Positions 18,050 to 27,626 of a DNA stretch of 64,000 nucleotides are shown one piece after another. Both the position numbers and the translations under genes were made by a program. Location of the stretch: the NCBI GenBank assembly GCA_016125495.1, contig WGLQ01000005.1, positions 1 through 64,000 on the forward strand. The letters run 5' to 3'. Under the pieces are notes generated by a model, which searched no databases, was not told the origin of the DNA, and worked only from the letters and a program-made list of their open reading frames with translations. This stretch comes from Hyphomicrobiales bacterium. Its GTDB lineage: Bacteria; Pseudomonadota; Alphaproteobacteria; Rhizobiales; RI-29. Each line of letters begins with the position of its first letter. Position 1 is the first letter of the stretch.

Positions 18050-18754
18050 TCACTTCGCCCGTTCGTAGAGCGCGAGCAAGTGGGGGATCGGGGGATCGCG
18101 GCGGTCGTCGAAACGCTCGGCTTCAACGCGTACCAAGCCGGCACGCTCGAGGGGGGCGAGGTCGGCCTCGGTCAAGGGCCAGGGTGGGCCCGGGGGCGGA
18201 GCCTCCCGGTCCGGATCGGCGAAACGGGTCATGAGGAGGAGGCGGCCGCCCGGGGCAACGAGGGCGGGCAGCGCCGCGACGGCCCGAGCGAGGAGATGGC
18301 GCGGCATCGCCTGAAGATTGTAGGTTTCGTGCACGAGGTCGAAGGCGCCGCGCCAATCGGCGGGAGGGGAAAGAAGGTCGGCGGCAACGAAGGAGAGGCG
18401 GGCGATGCCCGCATGGCGCCGGGCGGCCCAGGCGACCGCGGTCTCTGCAATGTCGAAGGCGGTGACCTGCCAGCCGGCCTCGGCGATCATGCGTGCATTG
18501 TCGCCGAGGCCGCAGCCGACGTCGATGGCGCGCCGGCCGGCGCCCGGGTTGTCCGCGAGCCAGGCGGCGAGGCGAAAACGCGGGGCGGCCTTTTCCCAGG
18601 GGATGAGGCCGGGTTCGCCGTCCGCCTTGCGATAGAGAGCATCGAACCAGGAAAAGGGCGTGCCGGCGGCCTCGGCTTCCTGCTGGAGGGCGTAGGCGTT
18701 GGCCCGGCCCTCGGCGCGCAAACGTTGCTCGCGATCGTCGTCGGTGCCGCTCAT
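18050..18754 (-). CDS. Class I SAM-dependent methyltransferase
   Basis: 234 residues. Motif I is RAIDVGCGLGDNARMIAEAG with the acidic residue two strands later in VTAFDIAETAV; FVAADLLSPP and FDLVHETYNLQAM follow as the later SAM-pocket motifs. The substrate is not predictable. The ATG overlaps the stop of the upstream holC gene (ATGA), indicating translational coupling, although no functional link to DNA polymerase is known. Confidence 0.87.
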   Translation of the reverse strand: MSGTDDDREQRLRAEGRANAYALQQEAEAAGTPFSWFDALYRKADGEPGLIPWEKAAPRFRLAAWLADNPGAGRRAIDVGCGLGDNARMIAEAGWQVTAFDIAETAVAWAARRHAGIARLSFVAADLLSPPADWRGAFDLVHETYNLQAMPRHLLARAVAALPALVAPGGRLLLMTRFADPDREAPPPGPPWPLTEADLAPLERAGLVRVEAERFDDRRDPPIPHLLALYERAK

Positions 18755-19200
18755 GCCTTTTTCTCCCATCTCCCGTCCGGGGTCTCCTGGTGGTAGGAAA
18801 GAGCATGGCCGGCGGCCTTGGCCTCCTTCCAGTGGGTACGGGCGGCCGCGAGCTGGTCCGCGTCGCCGCCGTCGAAGATGACGATCACGCGCTCGTAGCA
18901 ATCGAGGCCACCGGTCCAGGCGCCATCCACCAGAAAGCGCACGGTAGAGCTGTTCTCATTCCCGTCCTCTGCGGTCAGCAGGATCGGCTGGTGTCCTGCG
19001 TTGGGTTCGCCGCTCCGGCCATGGGGAAGGAAACTGGAATTCTCGTAGGTCCAGAGGTGGGAATCGAGCGCGGCAACGCGTTCGGGCGAGCCCGCCTGGA
19101 CGACCGCCTTCCAGCCGCGAGCCAGCGTGCGTTCGAGGAGCATCGGCAGGACACGCTCCAGCGGGCGGCTCTCGAGGTGATAGAACCAGACCTCGGCCAT
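18751..19200 (-). CDS. holC: DNA polymerase III chi subunit
   Basis: 149 residues. The beginning MAEVWFYHLESRPLERVLP, the block ALDSHLWTYENSSFLPHG and CYERVIVIFDGGDADQLAAA are the HolC pattern. Chi is the clamp-loader accessory subunit that contacts single-strand binding protein. The start is fixed by the conserved N-terminus, 10 bases after the der stop. In many alphaproteobacteria holC adjoins pepA; here its neighbours are der upstream and a methyltransferase overlapping by four bases downstream. Confidence 0.9.
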   Translation of the reverse strand: MAEVWFYHLESRPLERVLPMLLERTLARGWKAVVQAGSPERVAALDSHLWTYENSSFLPHGRSGEPNAGHQPILLTAEDGNENSSTVRFLVDGAWTGGLDCYERVIVIFDGGDADQLAAARTHWKEAKAAGHALSYHQETPDGRWEKKA

Positions 19201-19210
19201 CGATGCCTCC

Positions 19211-20689
19211 TCAGCCCTCGGCGAAGGGATTCTTCCCCTTGCGCCAGTGCAGGCGGATGGGAACGCCGGGCAAGTCGAATGCCTCACGCAAGCCGTTGAC
19301 CAGATAGCGCTGGTAGGCCTCGGGCAGTGCCTCGGGGCGGGAGGTGAAAACGATGAAGGTGGGGGGGCGGGCGTTCGGCTGCGTCATGTAGCGCAAGCGC
19401 ACGCGGCGGCCGGAGACGGCGGGCGGGGCATGGCGTCCGGTCGCCTCGGCGAGGTAGCGGTTGAGCGCGGCCGTCGAAATGCGGCGGTTCCATGCCTCCT
19501 CCATCGCCAGAACCGCCTTACGCAGGCGCTCGAGGCCGGAGCCAGAGAGCGCCGAGAGGGTGACGAGTGGGACGCCACGGATCTGCGGCAGGAGGCGCTC
19601 GGCCTCCTCGCGCAGCGCGCGCAGACGCGTCGGTTTATCCTCCACCAGATCCCACTTGTTGATCGCGATGACGAGCGCCCGCCCCTCGCGCGCAACGAGG
19701 TCAGCGATGGCGAGGTCCTGCTTGTCGAACGGGCTTTCGGCATCGAGGAGAAGGACGACCACCTCGGCGAAGCGGATCGCGCGCAGGGCATCGCCGACGG
19801 AGAGCTGTTCGGGGCGTTCGTGGATGCGCGACTTGCGCCGTAGGCCCGCGGTATCGAAGAGGCGGATGGCGCGGCCCGTCCAGGTCAGATCGACAGCGAT
19901 GGAATCGCGGGTCAGGCCCGGTTCCGGGCCGGTGATCATACGCTCCTCGCCGAGGAGACTGTTGACGAGGGTGGATTTTCCAGCGTTCGGGCGCCCGACG
20001 ATGGCGACCTTGAGGGCATGGAGAGGGGCGGCGTCGGCGGTGCCTTCGCTGCCGGCGTCCTCACCGGCGGTCTCCCCGTCGGCGGGCCCTTTCGCACCGG
20101 CATCGGCCTCGGGGGCCGGGCCGGACGCCGCGGCCTTCTCGCTGTCCGCCGCCGCCCGCGCCGCAGCCTCGGTTTCCGCCGCGCTCATGGCATGATCGTC
20201 GAAGCGCTCGATGATGAGCCGGTAGAGTTCCCCCATGCCTTCGCCGTGTTCGGCGGAGATGGCGACGGGTTCGCCGAGACCGAGGGAGAAGGCCTCGTAG
20301 GCGCCGTCGAGCCCCTGGCGCCCCTCGCACTTGTTGGCCAGGAGGAGCACCGGGCGCCCGCTTTCTCGCACGATCTGGGCGAACAATTCATCGCCCGCGA
20401 TGATGCCCGCGCGCGCGTCGATGACGAAGAGGACGAGATCGGCCTCGCGGATCGCCAGTTCGCTCTGGGCACGCATGCGCGCCGAGATCGTGCCGGGATC
20501 GGCATCCTCGAGGCCGGCGGTATCGACCACGGTCATGCGGCGTCCGGCGATCGTGGCGTTGGCCATTCGCCGGTCACGTGTCAACCCGGGCGTCTTGTCG
20601 ACGAGGGCGATGCGCCGTCCTGTCAGCCGATTGAAGAGCGTCGATTTTCCGACGTTCGGTCGGCCGGCGATGGTGACGGTGAAGGGCAT
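19211..20689 (-). CDS. der: Ribosome-assembly GTPase Der (EngA)
   Basis: 492 residues with the tandem GTPase domains unique to Der. Domain 1: GRPNVGKST (9-17), DTAGLED and NKCE. Domain 2: GRPNAGKST, DTAGLRRKSRI and NKWD. A KH-like C-terminal domain ends in PGVPIRLHWRKGKNPF. Between the G domains lies an acidic, Ala/Gly/Glu-rich linker of about 50 residues, longer than in E. coli. Der is needed for 50S subunit maturation. The start is at the ATG giving MPFTVTIAGRPNVG. Confidence 0.96.
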   Translation of the reverse strand: MPFTVTIAGRPNVGKSTLFNRLTGRRIALVDKTPGLTRDRRMANATIAGRRMTVVDTAGLEDADPGTISARMRAQSELAIREADLVLFVIDARAGIIAGDELFAQIVRESGRPVLLLANKCEGRQGLDGAYEAFSLGLGEPVAISAEHGEGMGELYRLIIERFDDHAMSAAETEAAARAAADSEKAAASGPAPEADAGAKGPADGETAGEDAGSEGTADAAPLHALKVAIVGRPNAGKSTLVNSLLGEERMITGPEPGLTRDSIAVDLTWTGRAIRLFDTAGLRRKSRIHERPEQLSVGDALRAIRFAEVVVLLLDAESPFDKQDLAIADLVAREGRALVIAINKWDLVEDKPTRLRALREEAERLLPQIRGVPLVTLSALSGSGLERLRKAVLAMEEAWNRRISTAALNRYLAEATGRHAPPAVSGRRVRLRYMTQPNARPPTFIVFTSRPEALPEAYQRYLVNGLREAFDLPGVPIRLHWRKGKNPFAEG

Positions 20690-20840
20690 GGTCGGTTTCC
20701 GGATCGGCGGCCGGCGGGCGCGGCCGAAAGGGCGACTGACGTACAGCAGCCCATTGTCGCGCTGTCGATAGCGGATTTCGGGTCGGTTGTCGCGTGCGGC
20801 CGGCCGCCCGCGGATGGGGGCGCCCGGCCGTGACCTCCTG

Positions 20841-20913
20841 GTGCAGCGCATCCGACGTTTGGTACCCGCTCGCAGCACGGTTTCGAACCAAACGTCGGAT
20901 GCATAAGCTGCAC
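20841..20913. repeat. Palindromic intergenic repeat, unit 1
   Basis: A 73-base imperfect palindrome. Outer arms GTGCAG and CTGCAC (20841-20846, 20908-20913) flank a perfect 16-base core stem GCATCCGACGTTTGGT (20848-20863) and its complement (20887-20902). The right arm carries an extra ATAA, predicted as an asymmetric bulge. It lies upstream of der and is related to unit 2, which is inverted relative to it. Form suggests a REP/REPIN-like or MITE element. Confidence 0.75.
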
Positions 20914-20930
20914 CAGAATCATAGACTTGC

Positions 20931-21005
20931 TAGTGTTCCACTTGGCTCCGACACTTGGTCGATCGCGTGCCGCAAAGGGTACCAAACGTCGGAGCCGGAA
21001 CACTA
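20931..21005. repeat. Palindromic intergenic repeat, unit 2 (inverted copy)
   Basis: A 75-base imperfect palindrome bounded by TAGTGTTCC (20931-20939) and GGAACACTA (20997-21005), with inner stem GGCTCCGAC pairing with GTCGGAGCC. Read as reverse complement it aligns with unit 1 through CTCCGACGTTTGGTACCC. A four-base bulge (ACTT) occurs at the same structural position, while the stem ends differ in sequence yet remain paired. Unit spacing is 17 bases. Confidence 0.72.
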
Positions 21006-21125
21006 GATGGCCGAGGCGAGGGTGCTCACGATCATGAACGCGATGCCGCCGAGGAAGCTCGAAACGGCGCCGAGAAGCGGCAGAGCCGCCGCGACCGTTG
21101 CCACCCTCATGAGGAACTCGCTCAT
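21003..21125 (-). CDS. Possible 40-residue membrane protein
   Basis: A short frame, MSEFLMRVATVAAALPLLGA then VSSFLGGIAFMIVSTLASAI, with one long hydrophobic stretch. A GGAGA motif lies six bases before the ATG. Its TAG stop is formed by the last bases of palindrome unit 2. Coding is plausible but not proven: the region has no homologue I recognise, and GC-rich DNA yields spurious hydrophobic frames. Confidence 0.3.
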   Translation of the reverse strand: MSEFLMRVATVAAALPLLGAVSSFLGGIAFMIVSTLASAI

Positions 21126-21374
21126 GGGGGATCTCCGGGTCTTGGTTTCCAGTTGCTCGATGCCGGCCGGATGTAGGCGCCAGAGGAAATTGTGCAAGGC
21201 AGCATTGCTGCGCTGCACACCGGCCATGCGCTGTGCGTATCGCTCACTGCCGAAGGCCTCGGCGTCGGCTCGAACAGTTCTCAGCGTTCCACTTGCCGGG
21301 GGGATCACGGGATGCCAGCGGCCAGGCCCGTCGCCGGCACCGGGGAGGATGCGGTTCGAGAGGAGAACCCGGGA

Positions 21375-22993
<1,619 letters not shown>

Positions 22994-23003
22994 GGGGCGC
23001 ACC

Positions 23004-23951
23004 ATGAAGTCCGATCAGGCCGTCTCCGTCAAGGTCAAGACCACGGTACGTGGTCTTGACGTGCTCTCGACCGTCTATGCCTTTGCCATGGCGTTGGGCC
23101 TGACGCAGGTCTTCCTCGGATCGCAGGCCTATCTCACGAAACTGCTCTCAGGCACCGCGCCGGTAGCCGACGAGAAGTCGATTTTGGTGTTCTTTCTCTT
23201 CGCCAATATCACGCTTCTGGGCCTGCGATTCTTTTGGGTGCCTAGGAACCTCCAAAGCCTCGTTATTGCAGCAGCCCGTGCTCATGCGATCGCCCCGGCA
23301 GCCGACCGGGCCAAGGGTGATCTGTCGAATGCGTCCATCGCATTCCATCTGGTTGTGATATTTCTGCATGGCACCCTTTTTTATATCATTTGCGCAGAGT
23401 TTGAGTACGTCACTTTTGCGTTGTCATCAAACCTGCCGCTGAGTTCTTCGGTTTTTCTGGGGTATGTCGTCATGCATGCGGCATTGCTGCTGATGAATGC
23501 AGCATGGATTGCGATCGCGCGTCGGCAGGAGGTGCGACTTGAGCTGCATGTCAACAACATGGTGGCGGCGAACGGACCGTCGGCTGGAAACGTCTGGTGG
23601 CGGAACAATCTCGTGGCCGGGTTGATCGCCCTTGCCCCATTCTCGATCGTCGGCACATGCCGCTCGTCGGCCACTGAATGCGTCCAGCAATCGATCGGGG
23701 GGCCACTCACGATCATGGATACGCTGCCCACATCACCACAGGTCATGGCCACGATATACTACGATCTGGTTGGGTTTCTTGAAAGACTCGACATGACCTC
23801 TACGCATTTTCCGGTGTACTGGGTTCTCATCGTGTTCTTTGCGAATAGTGCATATGACCTCCTTAATGCCGGACGGTTTTATGTTTTCTTCGAGGATGTC
23901 GAGTGGGAAGATGTGCTCGAGTCCAGCAAGGATCGGGGGCCGATAACATAG
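23004..23951 (+). CDS. Unknown multi-pass membrane protein (cassette gene 1)
   Basis: 315 residues with about six predicted membrane helices (near 20-40, 60-80, 110-130, 150-172, 200-218 and 268-286), among them IAFHLVVIFLHGTLFYIICA and FPVYWVLIVFFANSAYDLL. The final 25 residues are acidic (FFEDVEWEDVLESSKDRG). No family was recognised. A ggtgagggg ribosome site precedes the ATG. Codon usage and base composition are visibly AT-richer than in the aminotransferase before it. The next gene starts at the base after its stop, so the two are certainly one transcript. Codons 11-19 encode a perfect hairpin in the DNA. Confidence 0.72.
   Translation: MKSDQAVSVKVKTTVRGLDVLSTVYAFAMALGLTQVFLGSQAYLTKLLSGTAPVADEKSILVFFLFANITLLGLRFFWVPRNLQSLVIAAARAHAIAPAADRAKGDLSNASIAFHLVVIFLHGTLFYIICAEFEYVTFALSSNLPLSSSVFLGYVVMHAALLLMNAAWIAIARRQEVRLELHVNNMVAANGPSAGNVWWRNNLVAGLIALAPFSIVGTCRSSATECVQQSIGGPLTIMDTLPTSPQVMATIYYDLVGFLERLDMTSTHFPVYWVLIVFFANSAYDLLNAGRFYVFFEDVEWEDVLESSKDRGPIT
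23034..23060 (+). other. Perfect 12-bp inverted repeat inside the start of cassette gene 1
   Basis: GTCAAGACCACG (23034-23045) and CGTGGTCTTGAC (23049-23060) are exact complements separated by GTA. The element sits 30 bases after the ATG. In mRNA it would form a very stable hairpin able to affect early elongation; as DNA it could be a dyad operator. It also encodes residues, so neutral origin is possible. Confidence 0.6.
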
Positions 23952-24800
23952 ATGCATGTTCCGGAAATCATGTATCGGCAGGCTACAGACATTGTCCTAG
24001 GCGCCCTCTGTTTGGGATTGTTCTTTTTTGCCTTGTTGAGTGGGTTGCCGCGGGCCGAGGATGATGTCGCGCTGCGAATTGCCGCTCCGCTCTTGCCGCC
24101 CCAGATGGACCTCGACGGGCGGGGCCGGGAAGCTGACATCGTACAAGCCGCATTCGAGGCCGCCGGACTGAACCGGCGTATCGAGTTCCATATCATGCCT
24201 TTTACTCGGCACTGGAAGTCGTACGCAAGTGATCAGCGGTTAGATGCGGTGATCACTGTGCCAAAGGAAGTGACCCTCAAGGGCGTTCGATCAGAACCCT
24301 ATATCTACTACCAGAATGGTGTGTTCTACGATCGCTCATCAATACCTGGAGGACTGGGCAACAACCCGATCGGCGCGCTGGAGCTCAGTCGGATCGTTAC
24401 TTTCGCTGGCTCGACCGCGGTGTTGAAAGAACTGGGCCCTCTGAGTGAGCGGGCGCCGATGTATATTGAACGTGCCGATCAGTTGAGCCATTCTGTGGTG
24501 TTGGCGAGCGGATTCGTTGATGTCGTCATTGCTGATGAGTTGATATTCGATTTTTACACCAGGCAGGTCGGCGCGAGCGTAGCGGGAACCGTTGATGCTC
24601 CGCCGTCGCGCGAGCTCGTATTTGATCCGATATTTTGCCCCACTCCCTATCAGGTTGTGTTTAGAAGTTTCGAGTTGAGAGAGTTGTTCAATAGTGGGCT
24701 CTCTGTCATCCAGAAGAATGGCACGCTTGAGAAAATAAATAGTGATTACCACGCGTCGAGAGGGGTCCAAAGGCTGGACAGGGAGGGGTGTCTCAAGTGA
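23952..24800 (+). CDS. Periplasmic solute-binding-like protein (SBP family 3 type), orphan (cassette gene 2)
   Basis: 282 residues: an N-terminal hydrophobic segment (about 13-32, IVLGALCLGLFFFALLSGLP), then a fold resembling family-3 solute-binding proteins: LRIAAPLLPPQMDLDGRG, EADIVQAAFEAAGLNRRIEF, RLDAVITVPKEVT and IVTFAGSTAVLKELG, ending with a helix like the usual LEKINSDYHAS tail. This matches the pattern of amino-acid-type binding proteins, but there is no ABC permease or ATPase nearby. It lies between two membrane proteins with zero-gap and overlapping junctions, so a receptor or sensor role is as likely as transport. Confidence 0.68.
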   Translation: MHVPEIMYRQATDIVLGALCLGLFFFALLSGLPRAEDDVALRIAAPLLPPQMDLDGRGREADIVQAAFEAAGLNRRIEFHIMPFTRHWKSYASDQRLDAVITVPKEVTLKGVRSEPYIYYQNGVFYDRSSIPGGLGNNPIGALELSRIVTFAGSTAVLKELGPLSERAPMYIERADQLSHSVVLASGFVDVVIADELIFDFYTRQVGASVAGTVDAPPSRELVFDPIFCPTPYQVVFRSFELRELFNSGLSVIQKNGTLEKINSDYHASRGVQRLDREGCLK

Positions 24801-25213
24801 GCGGGATCTTTGTTAACTACTGCCTGTTGTTAGTGGCGATTCTGCTGCCAATGCTGGTGTTCAGCTCAGCGAGCGTGCCGGCATTTGTGCTTAGTGTCGC
24901 GTCCTTTGTAGCCGTTGGTTGCCTTGTTGGCGTTGCTCTGCGGCTGACTGTGCACGCGTCCGAGTCGCGGGGGGAGTTGATTGATCGTCATGCGCGGCTT
25001 CAGAAAGTGGTTCTGCTTTCGCTGGTCGTGGGCGGCGTTGCGGGATCCCTGCGCATGTTTTCATACTACGAGCAGTTTCAGCTGCGCTTCGGGGTGGAAG
25101 TACCGCTTGTCGTGATTGGGATTTTGGCCTGGGTTGTGAGCGTTGCAATATCGGTTGCGGGCTTCGTGTCGACGAGTTGGAATTTGTTTGGGAGTTTGCG
25201 CCGTTCGGACTGA
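24797..25213 (+). CDS. Unknown four-helix membrane protein (cassette gene 3)
   Basis: 138 residues with four predicted helices (YCLLLVAILLPMLVFSSASV, FVLSVASFVAVGCLVGVALR, KVVLLSLVVGGVAGSLRMF, PLVVIGILAWVVSVAISVAG) and almost no soluble part. The GTG at 24797 overlaps the previous stop (GTGA) and has an agggaggg site nine bases upstream; an earlier GTG at 24788 touches that site and is less likely. No family recognised. It ends the cassette; the next gene is on the opposite strand. Confidence 0.65.
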   Translation: MSGIFVNYCLLLVAILLPMLVFSSASVPAFVLSVASFVAVGCLVGVALRLTVHASESRGELIDRHARLQKVVLLSLVVGGVAGSLRMFSYYEQFQLRFGVEVPLVVIGILAWVVSVAISVAGFVSTSWNLFGSLRRSD

Positions 25214-25358
25214 AGCCAGGGGCGACGGGTGAGCCGATCGGGCTTTTCCGGGCGCAGGTGTTTGCAACCCGCTTTCGTGTGGCCTTCATCGCGCAATACC
25301 AGTGTGGCGGCGAATTGTGGCCGGCGTTCCGAGTAGGACGTGGAAAAGTTCCCACCCC

Positions 25359-26639
25359 CTACATGTCCCGCACCACCCTGACGCCGATACCGTTGTCGGC
25401 GGTTTTCTCGTCGACTTCGCGGCGGGCGGCGGAGCGCAGGTCGGCGGCGTCCGAATACCAGGCGCCGCCCTTCACGATGCGCGTCGGGCAGGTGTAGCCG
25501 ACGCTGAGGGCATTGCCGTTCTGCGGGGCGAGCGACATCGGATCGTACCAGCAGTCCTCGACCCATTCCGCGACGTTGCCGTGCATGTCGAGGACGTCGA
25601 AGGAATTCGGGCCGTAGGAGCCGACGCCGCGCGAGCCGGGGGCGATGCCGAGTTCGGCGCGCGAGGCAAAATGGGCCGAAGTGTTCAACAGCTCGGGGCC
25701 GGGCGCATAGGCGGTCTCGGAGCCGGCGCGGGCCGCATACTCCCACTCGGACGCCGAGGGCAGTCGGTAGGCGCGACCGGTGCGCTCGCTGAGCCAGGCG
25801 ACGTAGTGCTTGGCATCCAGCCGCGAAAGGCAGACAGCCGGGTGGCTCGGGGTCTGGAGGTAGCCCGGCTCGGTCACGTCGACAGCCGAGATGGAGGCGT
25901 CGCCCGAACGGCATTCCTTGCTCGGAACGTAGCCCGTCGCGGTCATGAAGGCCTGGTACTGAGCGAGCGTGATCTCCGTTCTCGAGATCGCGAAGGGCTT
26001 CTTGAAGGTGATCGCGAGCTGCGGGCCCTCATAGGGCTGGCGAGCCGGTTCGTGCTCGGGAGAGCCGAGCTGGACGGTACCGGGCGGGAGCACCACCATT
26101 TCCGGGCAGACGTCGCAATCGGTCAGGCGCTGGCCGATCACGCGCGGGTCGATCTCTGTCGGCTTGTCGCGGTAGGTGAAGGTCGTGTCGCCCTGCGGGA
26201 GGCCGCCCTGGCCACCGTTGCCGGGGGCCGGAGCCGGAGCAGCACCGCCGCCACCACCACCGCCTGCGCCCCCGCCCGCGCCGCCACCGCCACCACCGCC
26301 GCCACCGGACTGGTTGGCCGGGCCACCGCCGCCGCCGCCGCCACCCGCGCCGCCGTTCTGGGCCTGCTCGGCCGGCTTCTGGTTGGCGGCGACCTGGACG
26401 GGCGTCCAATCATAGGGGTCGTAGGTGAAGATGAGACCGGCAATGAAGCCGACGAACATAAGACCCAGAACGCCGACCGAGGCCTTGGGATATTTCTTCA
26501 GGGTGCCGGTCTCGAGGCCGAGTAGGACGGCTCCCATGATCACGAAAAAGCCGATCCCGGCAAAGCTCCAGAACAGCATGCGTGCATCCCACCCGGCTGC
26601 CCACTCCGGCCATGGCTGGCCGGGCGGCTTGGTCGTCAT
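25359..26639 (-). CDS. Membrane-anchored SUMF1/FGE-fold protein lacking the FGE cysteines
   Basis: 426 residues. Two N-terminal helices (FWSFAGIGFFVIMGAVLLGL and VGVLGLMFVGFIAGLIFTY) are followed by a linker of nearly 50 residues composed mostly of glycine, then a full formylglycine-generating-enzyme-type domain (MVVLPPGTVQLGSPEHEP, EITLAQYQAFMTATGYVP, YRLPSASEWEYAARAG, MHGNVAEWVEDCWYD, IVKGGAWYSDAADLRSAARR). In true FGE the last block carries the catalytic cysteine pair; here it has none, so sulfatase activation is unlikely despite two sulfatases in the window. Non-enzymatic or other SUMF1 roles are possible. ATG 26639 is preferred over GTG 26657; neither has a clear SD. Confidence 0.8.
   Translation of the reverse strand: MTTKPPGQPWPEWAAGWDARMLFWSFAGIGFFVIMGAVLLGLETGTLKKYPKASVGVLGLMFVGFIAGLIFTYDPYDWTPVQVAANQKPAEQAQNGGAGGGGGGGGPANQSGGGGGGGGGAGGGAGGGGGGGAAPAPAPGNGGQGGLPQGDTTFTYRDKPTEIDPRVIGQRLTDCDVCPEMVVLPPGTVQLGSPEHEPARQPYEGPQLAITFKKPFAISRTEITLAQYQAFMTATGYVPSKECRSGDASISAVDVTEPGYLQTPSHPAVCLSRLDAKHYVAWLSERTGRAYRLPSASEWEYAARAGSETAYAPGPELLNTSAHFASRAELGIAPGSRGVGSYGPNSFDVLDMHGNVAEWVEDCWYDPMSLAPQNGNALSVGYTCPTRIVKGGAWYSDAADLRSAARREVDEKTADNGIGVRVVRDM
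26242..26355 (-). repeat. Low-complexity glycine-linker tract
   Basis: A run of GGN codons (read on the minus strand), interrupted by a few Ala, Pro, Asn and Ser codons, encodes the flexible poly-Gly linker of the SUMF1-fold protein. Such GGC/GGT tracts change length easily by slippage, so the linker length may vary between strains. Confidence 0.85.
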
Positions 26640-26693
26640 CGGGGGGCAGGATGGCACGAGGCGGTAACCATTCGGTTTCCAGCGTGCAGATCG

Positions 26694-27497
26694 TCAGCCG
26701 GCGGACGCGCGCGGTTCGTGACGGGCAAAGAACGCGGTGACGGCCTGCTTGTGGGTGCGATCGCCGACCGACTTCATGTGATCGCGGCCGACGATATCGA
26801 AGTGCTCGGCACCGGGGATGAGGTCGGCGAGGCCCTTTGCCGGGCCGCCGATGGGATCGTCCGTGCCGACCGCCACGAGCGTTGGAACGCGCAGCGCGCC
26901 GACCATCTCGGCGGTGATCCTCGCGCGCGCCGAGAGAATGCACGCCGCGAGCGCCCGAAGGTCGCTGCCGGTCGAGACCGCGAAGTCGCGAAAGCTCCTG
27001 GCGGTCGGATGGGTCACTTCGGCCGGGTCCTCGGCGAGGAAGGCGTGTGCGATGGCGCGGGCGCCGGGCAGTCCGAGGACCATGTTGGCGCCGAGGCCGG
27101 AAAAGACCACCGAGGCGACCCGCTCGGGGTGCTCGAGGGCGAGGAACGCGGCGATCCGGGCGCCCATCGAGAACCCCTGGACGTGGGCCCGTTCGATCCC
27201 GAGGTGTTCGAGGAGGCGGAACGCGTCGTCCGCGAAGATCGGCGCGCCATAGAGTGTTTCGTCGTAGAGCTTGTCGGAGCGGCCATGGCCGCGAACGTCG
27301 AAGGCGATCACCCGGTGACCTGCCTGCCGAAGATGACGGACCCAGCTGGTGTCGACCCAGTTGACCCGGTAGTTCGAGGCGAAACCGTGGATCAGGAGCA
27401 CGGGCAGGCGCTCGGGCGCGGCATCCCGGTCCGCCGGGGCGTCGAGATAGGCGATTTCGACGCCGGCCGAAGAAAAGCTCGCTTCGATGCCGTTCAT
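26694..27497 (-). CDS. Alpha/beta-fold hydrolase
   Basis: 267 residues: LLIHGFASN oxyanion region, FDVRGHGRSDK, nucleophile elbow QGFSMGA with Ser110, acid in GTDDPIGG and His in GRDHMKSVG. This is the common esterase/lactonase/dehalogenase-like fold without a diagnostic subfamily motif. GGGAG lies seven bases before the ATG. It starts 130 bases from the divergent zf-CHCC gene and ends 55 bases before the SUMF1-type gene on the same strand. Confidence 0.85.
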   Translation of the reverse strand: MNGIEASFSSAGVEIAYLDAPADRDAAPERLPVLLIHGFASNYRVNWVDTSWVRHLRQAGHRVIAFDVRGHGRSDKLYDETLYGAPIFADDAFRLLEHLGIERAHVQGFSMGARIAAFLALEHPERVASVVFSGLGANMVLGLPGARAIAHAFLAEDPAEVTHPTARSFRDFAVSTGSDLRALAACILSARARITAEMVGALRVPTLVAVGTDDPIGGPAKGLADLIPGAEHFDIVGRDHMKSVGDRTHKQAVTAFFARHEPRASAG

Positions 27498-27626
27498 GCA
27501 ACGCTCCCTGGCGAACCAGCGGTCATCGGCCCTGCGACCGGCCCCTGGCGTAAGGTCTCTCTACCAATTCGTGCCGGTCGTCGATATGGTCGCCGGCGTC
27601 GGAATGGATCGAGACGAGGCGGCAAG

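Noticed and set aside
26176-26415. Proline-rich frame opposite the glycine linker
   Set aside because: It is simply the complement of the GGN codons and has no independent support.
25359-26639. Calling the SUMF1-fold protein the maturase of the two sulfatases
   Set aside because: The segment that should hold the FGE cysteine pair has none.
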